DNA of 64,000 nucleotides from an uncultured bacterium (GTDB taxonomy: Bacteria > Elusimicrobiota > Elusimicrobia > Elusimicrobiales > Elusimicrobiaceae): the NCBI GenBank assembly GCA_949294095.1, contig CASFFZ010000003.1, positions 1-64,000 on the forward strand. Reading direction: 5' to 3'. Made by a program: the position numbers and the translations under genes. The notes beneath the pieces were generated by a model. The model saw only the letters and a program-made list of their open reading frames with translations, was not told the origin of the DNA and ran no database searches. Shown piece by piece: positions 17,096 through 25,140 of this stretch. The number at the start of each line of letters is the position of its first letter. The stretch's first letter is position 1.

Positions 17096-18018
17096 ACGGC
17101 TTTCCTCCCGCTCACCGCCTGCAGAAAGACGTCTTCCAGGGTGGGTTCCGTTTCCCGGGCGAGAAAGCCGTCCCGAAACGGCGCGGCGGCTTGTTCAAAG
17201 GCGGCCCGGTCGGGCGCACGCACCCGCAGGCGCGCGCCGAATACGGCCGAAGCAATCCCCGCTTTTTCCAGCGCCGCGCGCAAAGGCTGTTCCACGGGTT
17301 TTGTAAACGAAAGTTCCAGCGGCTTAACCGGGAAAAATTCTTTTTTCAGTTCCCCGGGCGTGCCCATCGCCACGATTTTGCCCCGCTCCATCAGCGCAAT
17401 CCGCCCGCAGTATTCGGCTTCGTCCATATAGTGGGTGGTTACAAAAATGGTTTTGCCCAACTGGGCCAAGCGGCGGATCAGCGCCCAGAAAGAGGCCCGC
17501 GTTTGGGGCGAAGTGCCGGCGGTGGGTTCGTCCAAAAACACCAGCTCCGGATCGTGCAGCAAAGAAGACGCCAGCGCCGCCATCTGCTTGACGCCGCCCG
17601 ACAAATGGCTGACGGGATCCGGCAAATCCTCCCGAAGCCCGATAAACTCCATCAGCTTATGGGAACGCTGGGCAATGGCCTGCGGGCTCATGGCATAGAG
17701 GCTGCCCGCAAAGTGCAGGTTTTCCCGCACGGTCAGGTCGGGATACAGCGTAAATTTTTGCGACATATACCCAATGCGCGGCTTGAGCACAGCCGTGGAG
17801 GAAGACACGTCTTTTCCGTCCACTTCCACCGTACCCGAAGAAGGATTTAAAATGCCGCAAATGGTGCGGATGGTGGTGGTTTTGCCGGCGCCGTTGGCGC
17901 CTAAAAAGCCGAAAATTTCCCCGCGCTGCACGTCAAAGCTCACGCCGTCCACCGCGCGGAAATCGCCAAACGACACCACCAAATCTTTCACGCGAATTAC
18001 CGGATCAATTTGCTGCAT
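17092..18018 (-). CDS. ABC exporter ATPase, second subunit (YbhF C-terminal half-like)
   Basis: The 308-residue ATPase has all nucleotide-binding motifs: Walker A GANGAGKTT near 36-44, signature LSGGVKQM near 145, Walker B ELVFLDEPTAG near 165 and a switch histidine in TTHYMDEAEYC. It drives the two ABC-2 permeases encoded downstream. It overlaps the other ATPase gene by 14 bases. In E. coli the two ATPase domains are fused in YbhF; here they are two proteins. Confidence 0.94.
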   Translation of the reverse strand: MQQIDPVIRVKDLVVSFGDFRAVDGVSFDVQRGEIFGFLGANGAGKTTTIRTICGILNPSSGTVEVDGKDVSSSTAVLKPRIGYMSQKFTLYPDLTVRENLHFAGSLYAMSPQAIAQRSHKLMEFIGLREDLPDPVSHLSGGVKQMAALASSLLHDPELVFLDEPTAGTSPQTRASFWALIRRLAQLGKTIFVTTHYMDEAEYCGRIALMERGKIVAMGTPGELKKEFFPVKPLELSFTKPVEQPLRAALEKAGIASAVFGARLRVRAPDRAAFEQAAAPFRDGFLARETEPTLEDVFLQAVSGRKAV

Positions 18019-18730
18019 GGTTTAAAAATATCTCCGAAAAATCATGTACGCCAAACCGCGCCGTTACTTCCTGCGGCGCGCCGGAGGCCAGCATTTCCCC
18101 GCCGCTTAGCACGTGCACGCACGCGCAGCGGCCGGCCTCGTCCATGTAAGAAGTGCTTAAAATGACCGTCATATTTTCCCCGGCAAAGCTGTACACCAAA
18201 TCCCACAGCTCCTGCCGGCTGACGGGGTCTACCCCTACGGTAGGCTCGTCTAACAGGAGCAGTTGGGGGCGGTTTAACAGCACGCACATCAGCCCCAATT
18301 TCTTATACATCCCGCCGGACAGTTTCCCGGCCGGGCGGTCTTTAAAAGGCGTCATCCCCGTTGCCTGCAGCAATTCTTCGCTTCGCCGGATAAAGTCCGC
18401 CTGCGGCAGGTCATATAAATCGCGGAAAAATTCCAGGTGTTCCTCACACGTCAAATCCGGGTACAGGCTGGGTTCCTGCGGGAAATACCCTGTTACGCGC
18501 TTGGCCGCTTCGGCGGAAACAAGCTGATTTCCTTGAAAATAAGAAACGCTGCCCGTATCGGGGTGCAGCAGCCCCGCCAACAGACGCATCAGCGTGGTTT
18601 TGCCCGCGCCGTTGGGGCCGATAATGCCGTGCACCTGCCCGGCCGCAAAAGAAGCGTCCACCCGCTTAAGCGCCTGCGTGCGGCCCATTTTTTTGCTTAC
18701 CTGTTCCACCGCGGCGCGTAGGGCGGGCAT
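18005..18730 (-). CDS. ABC exporter ATPase, first subunit (YbhF N-terminal half-like)
   Basis: The 241-residue protein carries Walker A GPNGAGKTTLM near 38-48, a slightly altered signature LSGGMYKKLGLM, and Walker B LLLLDEPTVGVD. The H-loop position reads STSYMDEAGRC, so the switch histidine is a serine. This is a common sign of an asymmetric ATPase pair with one weakened site. It starts 1 base after the adaptor gene. It probably heterodimerises with the product of 17092-18018. Confidence 0.92.
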   Translation of the reverse strand: MPALRAAVEQVSKKMGRTQALKRVDASFAAGQVHGIIGPNGAGKTTLMRLLAGLLHPDTGSVSYFQGNQLVSAEAAKRVTGYFPQEPSLYPDLTCEEHLEFFRDLYDLPQADFIRRSEELLQATGMTPFKDRPAGKLSGGMYKKLGLMCVLLNRPQLLLLDEPTVGVDPVSRQELWDLVYSFAGENMTVILSTSYMDEAGRCACVHVLSGGEMLASGAPQEVTARFGVHDFSEIFLNHAAN

Positions 18731-18731
18731 T

Positions 18732-19463
18732 TTATTTTTCCTCCCCGAAAGAAACTTCCAACGTCATTCCGGATTTGAGCGTACGCGCCGCATCGTTTTT
18801 AAAACGCGTTTTTACGCCGTACACCAGTCGTTCGCGTTCACGGCGGGTCTGCACGTTTTTCGGGGTAAATTCGGCCTCGTCGTTAATGCTTAAAATGCGT
18901 CCTTCAAAATGCTGATCCGACTCCGGCAAAAATCCCTCTACCGGCTGCCCCACCGCCAGCCGCGCCAGCAAATCGTGCTCCACATACACCCACACGTCCA
19001 CTTCCGACAGGTCGGCCACCGTCACCAATTTGCGCCCGGCCGCAATAAATTCGCCCGGTTCGTAATACTTATAAAGCACCTTGCCCGAAAGGGGGCTTTT
19101 GATCTCGCACCAGCTTTCGTACAAGGCGGCTTGGTCGTATTGATGTTTTTTCAAGTCGTAATTTTCGCGCGAACCCGCGGTGGTTTTTAACAAGGTTTCC
19201 GCACGGGTAAATTCTTTTTGGGCAATGGCGGCTTTCAGGCGCGTGTCGCGGCAGTCCAGCCGGGCCAAGACTTCGTCCTTCTGGACGGGGCTCCCTTCCT
19301 GCACGTTTATTTGGCTGATCGTGTCGGACAAGCGGCTGGGCACATCCACCTCTATCGCTTCCACTACCCCGCTGTACGCAAACGGCGTATGCCGGAAAAA
19401 CAACAGTCCCGCCGCCACCGCCGCCACCAATAAAATCACTACGAAAACAATAATTTTTTTCAT
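18732..19463 (-). CDS. Periplasmic adaptor (HlyD/YbhG family), short form
   Basis: The 243-residue membrane-fusion protein links the inner-membrane ABC exporter to the outer-membrane channel. Residues 1-24 form an N-terminal membrane anchor. A lipoyl half-motif (INVQEGSPVQKDEVLARLD) is at about 53-71, a short coiled coil at about 73-115, the second half-motif near 120-145, then a beta-barrel domain. It is clearly shorter than E. coli YbhG (about 330 residues), mainly because the helical hairpin is only some 45 residues long. It starts 7 bases after the channel gene. Confidence 0.9.
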   Translation of the reverse strand: MKKIIVFVVILLVAAVAAGLLFFRHTPFAYSGVVEAIEVDVPSRLSDTISQINVQEGSPVQKDEVLARLDCRDTRLKAAIAQKEFTRAETLLKTTAGSRENYDLKKHQYDQAALYESWCEIKSPLSGKVLYKYYEPGEFIAAGRKLVTVADLSEVDVWVYVEHDLLARLAVGQPVEGFLPESDQHFEGRILSINDEAEFTPKNVQTRRERERLVYGVKTRFKNDAARTLKSGMTLEVSFGEEK

Positions 19464-19470
19464 AAGGCTC

Positions 19471-20802
19471 CTATTTCCCCAAACTATCCAAAACGGCCAA
19501 TCCGTTTAAACGGCGGATCAGCAATTCGCTTACCAGCAGCCGGCTTTGCAGCGCCGAGAGGTTGGCGTCGTCCACTTCTAAAAAGGTAACCGCGCCCGCC
19601 TGGTACGCCTGGTACGTAAGCGAAGCGGCCTGGGCGGCTTTGTCCGCCAATTGTGCGGCCAAACGCATTTCTATATCCAGCGCTCCCAGCGAATCCTGCG
19701 CCGAAGCAAACAGCGCTTCCAAGGCTTGGGCGGTTTCTTCCTTTTGGGCGGAAGCGGCCTGCGCCGCCAAGCGCTGGGCCTGCGCCTGCTGTTTGTTTTT
19801 GCCCCCTTCAAACAGCGGCAAACGCAGGGAGAGGCCGGCTTTGCCTAAAAAGACGTCTTCCTGAATGGGCCCGTTGGGATACTGGGCATAGGCGCCGGCG
19901 CTAAGCGAAAGGCGCGGCCAAACGGCGGCGGCATACCCGCGGGCGGCATATTCGTACGATTGGATCACGCCGTCGTACGCCGCCAGGCGGGGGGTAACCG
20001 CATCAAACGTAAGCGTCTGAAACGGCGCAAACTGTTTTTCGGTCTGGGCGGGCGCATCGGCGCGGATGACGGCGGAAGTTTCCCCTTCCATTTTTTCCCG
20101 CACGCGCCAGTCCAGCGGGTACTGCGGATTGATGCCGAAATCCGTACCCGTCAGTTTAAACAAATCCCGCAAATCGCGCGCCAGTTCCGTCCGCGCGGTG
20201 CTGGCGTCCAAAGCGGTGCGAAGGGCTTGCTTTTCGGCAAGCAATTCGTCGCGGCGGCTTTTGGCGCCCGCTTTGTAAGCGGCCTGCACGTCCGCACGCT
20301 GTTTGCGCGATACTTTTAATTGTTCGGAAAGCAAATAGATATTTTCCAGATCGCGCTGCACGGCAAAATACGCCTGCCGCACTTGAAGCAATGCCTGTTT
20401 GCGCGCCAAGGCATATTCCGTTAATTTGCTTTCATACAGCGACAGCGCCCGCCGGGAGGCCGCCGAACGGGCCCCTTTGTCAAACAGTACGTATTCCAGC
20501 GTCGGGCCGGCGGAATAGCCCCACTCGCTTCCAAATTCAAACGTCTGCGGCCCCACCTGCATTTGCGGCACTTCGGACGTCCAGCTCCCGGCGGCATCCA
20601 AATAGAGCGCCGGATACAAGTTGCCCCGCACGCTTTCATACGAAGCGCGGGCGGCCTGCGCTTGGGCCTGCGCCGCTTTTACCGCGGGCGAAAAAGACAG
20701 GGCCGCTTTCTCACACGCGGCCAGCGACAGCGGCTGCACCTCCCCCGCCCACGCGGCGCCCGTCAGCCCCAGAACGCACAAAAATCCCAAAATCTTTTTC
20801 AT
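19471..20802 (-). CDS. TolC-like outer-membrane efflux channel
   Basis: The 443-residue protein has a signal peptide (1-19, ending AAWAGEV) and the two TolC-type repeats of long amphipathic helices. The first repeat opens with LSLAACEKAALSFSPAVKAAQAQ, and the second, with AQAQRLAAQAASAQKEE, is in the C-terminal half. It should form a trimeric outer-membrane duct for the ABC-2 exporter. Its start codon overlaps the TetR stop by 4 bases and the adaptor gene follows after 7 bases. Confidence 0.92.
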   Translation of the reverse strand: MKKILGFLCVLGLTGAAWAGEVQPLSLAACEKAALSFSPAVKAAQAQAQAARASYESVRGNLYPALYLDAAGSWTSEVPQMQVGPQTFEFGSEWGYSAGPTLEYVLFDKGARSAASRRALSLYESKLTEYALARKQALLQVRQAYFAVQRDLENIYLLSEQLKVSRKQRADVQAAYKAGAKSRRDELLAEKQALRTALDASTARTELARDLRDLFKLTGTDFGINPQYPLDWRVREKMEGETSAVIRADAPAQTEKQFAPFQTLTFDAVTPRLAAYDGVIQSYEYAARGYAAAVWPRLSLSAGAYAQYPNGPIQEDVFLGKAGLSLRLPLFEGGKNKQQAQAQRLAAQAASAQKEETAQALEALFASAQDSLGALDIEMRLAAQLADKAAQAASLTYQAYQAGAVTFLEVDDANLSALQSRLLVSELLIRRLNGLAVLDSLGK

Positions 20803-21431
20803 TTTCCCCCCTTAAATACGGCTCCGACCAGCACTTGAATCCGCTCCGCGGCGCCTTTGTCGGAAAACAGGGCCGTTACCGACGGGCGAACTCTTCCCTT
20901 CCACGGCAAAGGCACCCGCTCATCGAGCCCCGCCACCAACTGCGGAAACACCACCGGCATCGCCAACACCAACGCCGCGTTGGCCGCGTCTTTCAGCACC
21001 AGCTGCCCTTCCTTCTCCGCCCGTTCCAGCTGCGCCAAGAGTACGGAAATGTGGTGCGTAAAATTGCGGCCGATAAAATCAATAATTTTGGCGTTTCCGC
21101 TAAATACGTCCCCCGCCAGCGACGAGAGCAAACGGCGGTTTTCCCGCACAAACCGCTCAATGGCCAGCAAAATGTTCAGCACATTGGCGCGGGCGGATTT
21201 GTCGTCCGATACTTCCAAGCGGATGTTTTTCATTAGATTTTCGTAGAGCGTACTGAGCAGCGCCCTATCAAAATTATCCTTATTGGTAAAATAATAATGA
21301 AACATCCCCAAATTAACTTCGCTTTCGGCGCACAATTCCCGCACCGTAAACCCGCCCAGCCCGCGCACGCGCGCCAGCCGGATCCCCGTTTGAAGCAGTT
21401 TTTCATCTGTGCCGGAAGAAGTTCTGCCCAT
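20799..21431 (-). CDS. TetR-family repressor of the exporter operon (CecR-like)
   Basis: The 210-residue protein has an N-terminal TetR helix-turn-helix at about 8-55: GIRLARVRGLGGFTVRELCAESEVNLGMFHYYFTNKDNF, followed by a helical ligand domain. It is the first gene of a seven-gene operon and is therefore likely to be autoregulated. Its promoter (21462-21490) has consensus boxes and a palindrome (21461-21480) covers the -10 box. E. coli CecR (YbiH) sits in the same position before ybhGFSR. The inducing ligand is unknown. Confidence 0.92.
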   Translation of the reverse strand: MGRTSSGTDEKLLQTGIRLARVRGLGGFTVRELCAESEVNLGMFHYYFTNKDNFDRALLSTLYENLMKNIRLEVSDDKSARANVLNILLAIERFVRENRRLLSSLAGDVFSGNAKIIDFIGRNFTHHISVLLAQLERAEKEGQLVLKDAANAALVLAMPVVFPQLVAGLDERVPLPWKGRVRPSVTALFSDKGAAERIQVLVGAVFKGGK

Positions 21432-21460
21432 ATGACACCTCTTTAATTACACATATGTAT

Positions 21461-21480
21461 AATTATACGAGCGTATAATT
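21461..21480. promoter_or_regulatory. Putative TetR operator (inverted repeat)
   Basis: Two perfect 9-base arms, AATTATACG and CGTATAATT, flank a 2-base centre. An overlapping 12-base palindrome GTATAATTATAC occupies 21457-21468. Both overlap the -10 box of the exporter promoter, the classic placement for repression by a TetR dimer. Binding by the product of 20799-21431 is an inference from adjacency. Confidence 0.75.
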
Positions 21481-21490
21481 TTTTTGTCAA
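21462..21490 (-). promoter_or_regulatory. Consensus sigma70 promoter of the exporter operon
   Basis: On the minus strand TTGACA (21490-21485) and TATAAT (21467-21462) are both perfect and separated by exactly 17 bases. An AGAGG ribosome site precedes the ATG at 21431. Such a strong promoter is consistent with tight repression. Confidence 0.85.
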
Positions 21491-21510
21491 GCGCTTTTAT
21501 GCATTAAAAA

Positions 21511-21542
21511 AATAAAAAAACCGCCCGTCATCCGGGCGGTTT
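21511..21542 (-). terminator. Rho-independent terminator after the GT8 glycosyltransferase gene
   Basis: The arms AAACCGCCCG and CGGGCGGTTT (21518-21527 and 21533-21542) enclose five bases; in the minus-strand transcript the stem is followed by a U-rich run. It closes the surface-sugar cluster and separates it from the exporter promoter. Confidence 0.88.
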
Positions 21543-21558
21543 GGCCGCATTAAAAAGA

Positions 21559-22587
21559 TTAGTTTTTTAATCGGTTTAAATATGCGCTTGCTTTGCGCAA
21601 GTATCTTTTTTTCATTTTTCCGAATACAAACCCGGAAAAGAAATGATACTTCATATACTTTAAGTAATTGGGGACGAAATTCCAGCAATAAAAGTTTAAG
21701 TAGATGCTCAGAATTTCCTCATAATAAGAAGTTCGCCGCGCGGTCTGCCACCAAAGGTATCCTTTGGGCAAACTGGGGAAGAACCATACTTTATCCGCTG
21801 CTAAATAGTGGTAGATTTTGGCATTGTCTATCTCAGCCGCATAGTTTTTAAAAGTGTCGGTAGTTCCTTCAAAAATGCCGTTAATGATTTCATAATTATA
21901 ACAAGGAGGCAGCGTGTAAAATTGATTAAGGAAGACTTTGTTCAGCACGTCCTGCTCTAAATTTATAAATTTATTCTCCTGCGCCGTTTGCAGCAGCTCG
22001 CGGAAAGAGGCCGTTTCGTTAAATTTGGCAATATCCGCCACCACGACTCCGGTGTTATAGTACATTCCGCTGCAGCCGATTGTATTCAGATATCCATCAA
22101 TTGAAAAACCTTGTTGGCGGTGTCCTTCTCTGTTTTCGGGCGCCCACAGCACTTCTTCGCAAGCGGCGATGGGCTTGCCCTGCATATCCACGCCAAACAG
22201 ATCAAAGATATCCGCCGTTGCGACTAAATCAATATCCGTAAACACCGCTTTTTCATATTGTTTAAATACTTCCCCCAAGGCCAGCCGGTAATAGCATTGT
22301 TTGGCAAAATAATGCTGCGAGATATAGAGATTGTTTTCAAAAGCCGTCTTCAGATTATAAAACCGGATAGAAAAATTCGGCAGCTGCGCCAATGCCTGTA
22401 TCCGCGCTTTATTATCGGCGGTCATATCCGTTTCAAAAACGACAATATCGTATTTATTTTCTTCTTTGGCGTGGTCAATAATAGATTGCAAATACACCGC
22501 CAGATAAGGGGCATATTGGTTGCTGCTGCTCATGCCAATTGCATACGGACAATCCGTAAACGCGGGGATAACAGGTTCAAATTGCAT
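21559..22587 (-). CDS. GT8-family glycosyltransferase
   Basis: The 342-residue enzyme probably adds a hexose to a lipopolysaccharide or surface-glycan core. It has the GT8 pattern: an early IGMSSSNQYAPYLAVYLQS segment, the metal-binding DxD as FTDIDLVATADIFDLFG near 117-133, the acceptor region NTGVVVADI, and the late HYLAADKVWFF that corresponds to the HFxGxxKPW motif. There is no signal peptide, as expected for a cytosolic enzyme. A GGAGAG ribosome site precedes the start. It lies 174 bases downstream of the pyruvyl-transferase fusion and ends at a terminator. Confidence 0.88.
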   Translation of the reverse strand: MQFEPVIPAFTDCPYAIGMSSSNQYAPYLAVYLQSIIDHAKEENKYDIVVFETDMTADNKARIQALAQLPNFSIRFYNLKTAFENNLYISQHYFAKQCYYRLALGEVFKQYEKAVFTDIDLVATADIFDLFGVDMQGKPIAACEEVLWAPENREGHRQQGFSIDGYLNTIGCSGMYYNTGVVVADIAKFNETASFRELLQTAQENKFINLEQDVLNKVFLNQFYTLPPCYNYEIINGIFEGTTDTFKNYAAEIDNAKIYHYLAADKVWFFPSLPKGYLWWQTARRTSYYEEILSIYLNFYCWNFVPNYLKYMKYHFFSGFVFGKMKKRYLRKASAYLNRLKN

Positions 22588-22761
22588 ACTCTCTCTCCTT
22601 AATTTTTCCGGCCGAAATCAGTTCTGCCCAGTCAGCTTTTTACAAGCCCGTTGTTCCGCCTTGGGCGGCCTATGGCCGCCGAAGCAAAAACAGGTTGCTT
22701 TTTCTTTTCCCCTTCCAAAAGGAAAAAGGCCCGAAACGACTCCTTCAGGTTGGGGCGCAAA
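22588..22761. other. GC-rich spacer with inverted repeats inside the sugar cluster
   Basis: This 174-base spacer holds a perfect 7-base inverted repeat, GGCGGCC-TAT-GGCCGCC (22664-22680), and a weaker hairpin of CTT/AAG-rich arms around 22697-22730. No U-rich tail follows on the minus strand, so it is not a clear terminator. No convincing gene is present. The GT8 ribosome site (AAGGAGAGAG) lies at its left end. Confidence 0.45.
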
Positions 22762-25140
22762 TTAGTCCAAGCGCGCTCTCTTTTCACGTGTTTTTTGAAT
22801 TTTTGCCCTGATTTTGGCTTTTTTCTTCTCGGGCATCAGCCCGCATACCATCCGGTACAGCCCTATTTTGACCGTATAGCGCATGCGGGTAACACGGTGG
22901 ACAATCGCTACGGCTTTTGCATAAAGCGTGCGGGTAAAATAGCGGATGACCCGCTCGTACAGCGAATAGTTAATCTGCTGCTGCGGCCCGCGCGCCAACT
23001 GCAGCATCTGCCGCAATACGGCTAAAGACTCCTCTTTACACTGCCGTAATTTGATATTCACCTCGCGGTAATCAATCGGTTCATGCGGCTTTAAAATATC
23101 CTGCACGGTTTCCACAATGCGTGAAGTAAGCCCTAACTGTTCCAACAGGTTTACAAACCGCGTTGTGCCGCGCCAGGCGTTGCAAATGACAAAAAACTGT
23201 TTTTGAAAAATAATGGCCATACACATCCCGTGGAAAGAATCCGTCAGCACAAATTCGGATTCGGCAATTATTTTAATCCAATCTTCCACGTAGATTCGGG
23301 CCTCCGGTTTTTCCAATCCGGCATCCGTTACGGTATAAGGCGTCAGCCGGTGTTCTTTGGCAAACGCTTCCAGCAAAAGAGTTTTATTTTCCTGTTTATC
23401 TAAAATATAACAAAATAAAGAATGCGGCGGCACCCGGGTATCGCTTTTGCGGATCAGGGCCTCAAAGTCGGGCCGATCCAACAAGAAAACGGGATCCAAC
23501 ACCACCGGCCCCGTCAGCCCGCCGAATTCCGTCTGCATCAGGCGCTGGCCGCTGGATTCCCGGAAAGAAAGCTTGTTAAACCGTTTTAAATCACGCGCTA
23601 TTTTGCGTTTGACGTTTGGTTTTTCATCCCAAAAATCCAACCCGAAAGAAAGGCCGTATACGCTTTTGAACGGGATATCGTCCACCCAGTCCAACGAGAC
23701 ATATTCCCCAAAGCATTTAAACAGGTTGCCCCGAAAGATCTGATCCGACCCGACTAAAAAGCTTTTGACGTTTTTATTTAAGCTCCCCATTTTCGGTTTG
23801 GACGGGAACAGCGGGGCCATATCTTCCGGCGCATACGGATTTTCTTTAAACAAAATAGGCCGCTTATGGGGTTTACACAGGGCATCTTGCGGGCGTTCAA
23901 TCATCAGCGCCGTATACCCCTCTTTCCGGATGGCCTGATACAAACTGTAGTACTGGATATTGTTGCCGTAATTTTCCACAGTATACGGCCCCACCACCCC
24001 CACTTCAAAGCGGTGATATAACAGTTTATCCACCAACGCATTAAAAGCGGTTTGGCGAAACTCCCGAAAGAAAGAAGCCCGGGCTTCGTGCGGTTTGGAG
24101 CTGTGGCGCAGCGGATAATTGGGCGTAGCATCCAAGGCCGAAAGCGGATATTCTTTTAAGAATTTTACGTGCGGGCGGATTTGCTCCAGCAGCTGGCGGG
24201 CTTTGGGCGTATGAACCAGCAGCAGAGAAGTGCCCTTTAAATCATTGGCGGACGGGTCTACCCCGTCTATTCCCCAAAAATCGGCCAACGTAAAATCCGT
24301 CATGCGGTGCACGCTCGTGTAAGAACACTCCGCACAAGCGGGGCGTAAATACAAATTCTGGTTAAACCCATTTACATAGCTGGGCTGCGCGGTATGAGAA
24401 CCGTCTTTAAAATAAACCGAAAGGGCGGCTGTTTGCCAGCCCAGTTTCGCTTTATCCCGAAACGACAAAGAGGCAATAGCAGATTTATCAAAATTATCAC
24501 TCAAATATTTCTGCCACACTTCATTGTTGGGCACGCCATGGCACACACAATCGGCCGTAATCAAATGGGCATACTCCTTTTGCAAAAAAGCGTGCAAACC
24601 CGCCACTTGGCACGGCGTCCCCGTAAAAAGAACCGGCTGCCCTTTTTCCAAGCGATCCCGAATTTCAGCAAAACAAGCAGCGGCATTGCTTTGCACATAC
24701 TTGCTGCCGCGCAAGGCCGCCAGTTGGCTTTCATCGCAAGCCGCCCGATGTTTTACACTCCAATCCGGTTCAAACGCGGCCCCATACACCACGCCGTTGT
24801 GCTTAAAAATTTGCCGCGCCAACAGCGTAAATACCCCGCCCGAGGAACTGCACCGGCGCACCTCGTCTTCGGCCCAAACGGCATAGCACTGCGGCTGGGA
24901 AGATACGTCTTTCGGGCGGTGGTTGGCCGGGCAAAGCCGGCCGCACAGCCCGCAGTTGCGGCATAAAGAAAAATTTACCCGCGGATAGAGAAATCCTTCC
25001 GCATCCGGGCCCATGGATATGGCTCCGAAGGGACAGATCCGCTCGCAAGCGCCGCAGCCGGTGCATTGGCCGGCGGCAGGCAGCGGGACAGAAAGATGAG
25101 GGGTAAAAGGGTTCGTGTGGGAATGATCAGTTGGGGTCAT
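22762..25140 (-). CDS. Ferredoxin / FrhB-type / polysaccharide pyruvyl transferase fusion protein
   Basis: I chose ATG at 25140; the longer frame opens with TTG and overlaps the previous gene by 50 bases, whereas this start overlaps it by 14 and has GGAG upstream. The 792-residue protein has three parts. Residues 20-75 bind two 4Fe-4S clusters (C26, C29, C32, C36 and C60, C63, C66, C70). Residues about 85-350 match the coenzyme F420 hydrogenase/dehydrogenase beta-subunit family (SSSGGVFTLLARQ, LFTGTPCQVAGL). From about 380, VGVVGPYTVENYGNNIQYYSL begins a polysaccharide pyruvyl transferase domain ending with a conserved DSFHGMCMAIIF. These domains are commonly separate neighbours in glycan clusters. 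The reaction is probably redox-linked sugar or pyruvyl modification; the details are inference. Confidence 0.87.
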   Translation of the reverse strand: MTPTDHSHTNPFTPHLSVPLPAAGQCTGCGACERICPFGAISMGPDAEGFLYPRVNFSLCRNCGLCGRLCPANHRPKDVSSQPQCYAVWAEDEVRRCSSSGGVFTLLARQIFKHNGVVYGAAFEPDWSVKHRAACDESQLAALRGSKYVQSNAAACFAEIRDRLEKGQPVLFTGTPCQVAGLHAFLQKEYAHLITADCVCHGVPNNEVWQKYLSDNFDKSAIASLSFRDKAKLGWQTAALSVYFKDGSHTAQPSYVNGFNQNLYLRPACAECSYTSVHRMTDFTLADFWGIDGVDPSANDLKGTSLLLVHTPKARQLLEQIRPHVKFLKEYPLSALDATPNYPLRHSSKPHEARASFFREFRQTAFNALVDKLLYHRFEVGVVGPYTVENYGNNIQYYSLYQAIRKEGYTALMIERPQDALCKPHKRPILFKENPYAPEDMAPLFPSKPKMGSLNKNVKSFLVGSDQIFRGNLFKCFGEYVSLDWVDDIPFKSVYGLSFGLDFWDEKPNVKRKIARDLKRFNKLSFRESSGQRLMQTEFGGLTGPVVLDPVFLLDRPDFEALIRKSDTRVPPHSLFCYILDKQENKTLLLEAFAKEHRLTPYTVTDAGLEKPEARIYVEDWIKIIAESEFVLTDSFHGMCMAIIFQKQFFVICNAWRGTTRFVNLLEQLGLTSRIVETVQDILKPHEPIDYREVNIKLRQCKEESLAVLRQMLQLARGPQQQINYSLYERVIRYFTRTLYAKAVAIVHRVTRMRYTVKIGLYRMVCGLMPEKKKAKIRAKIQKTREKRARLD

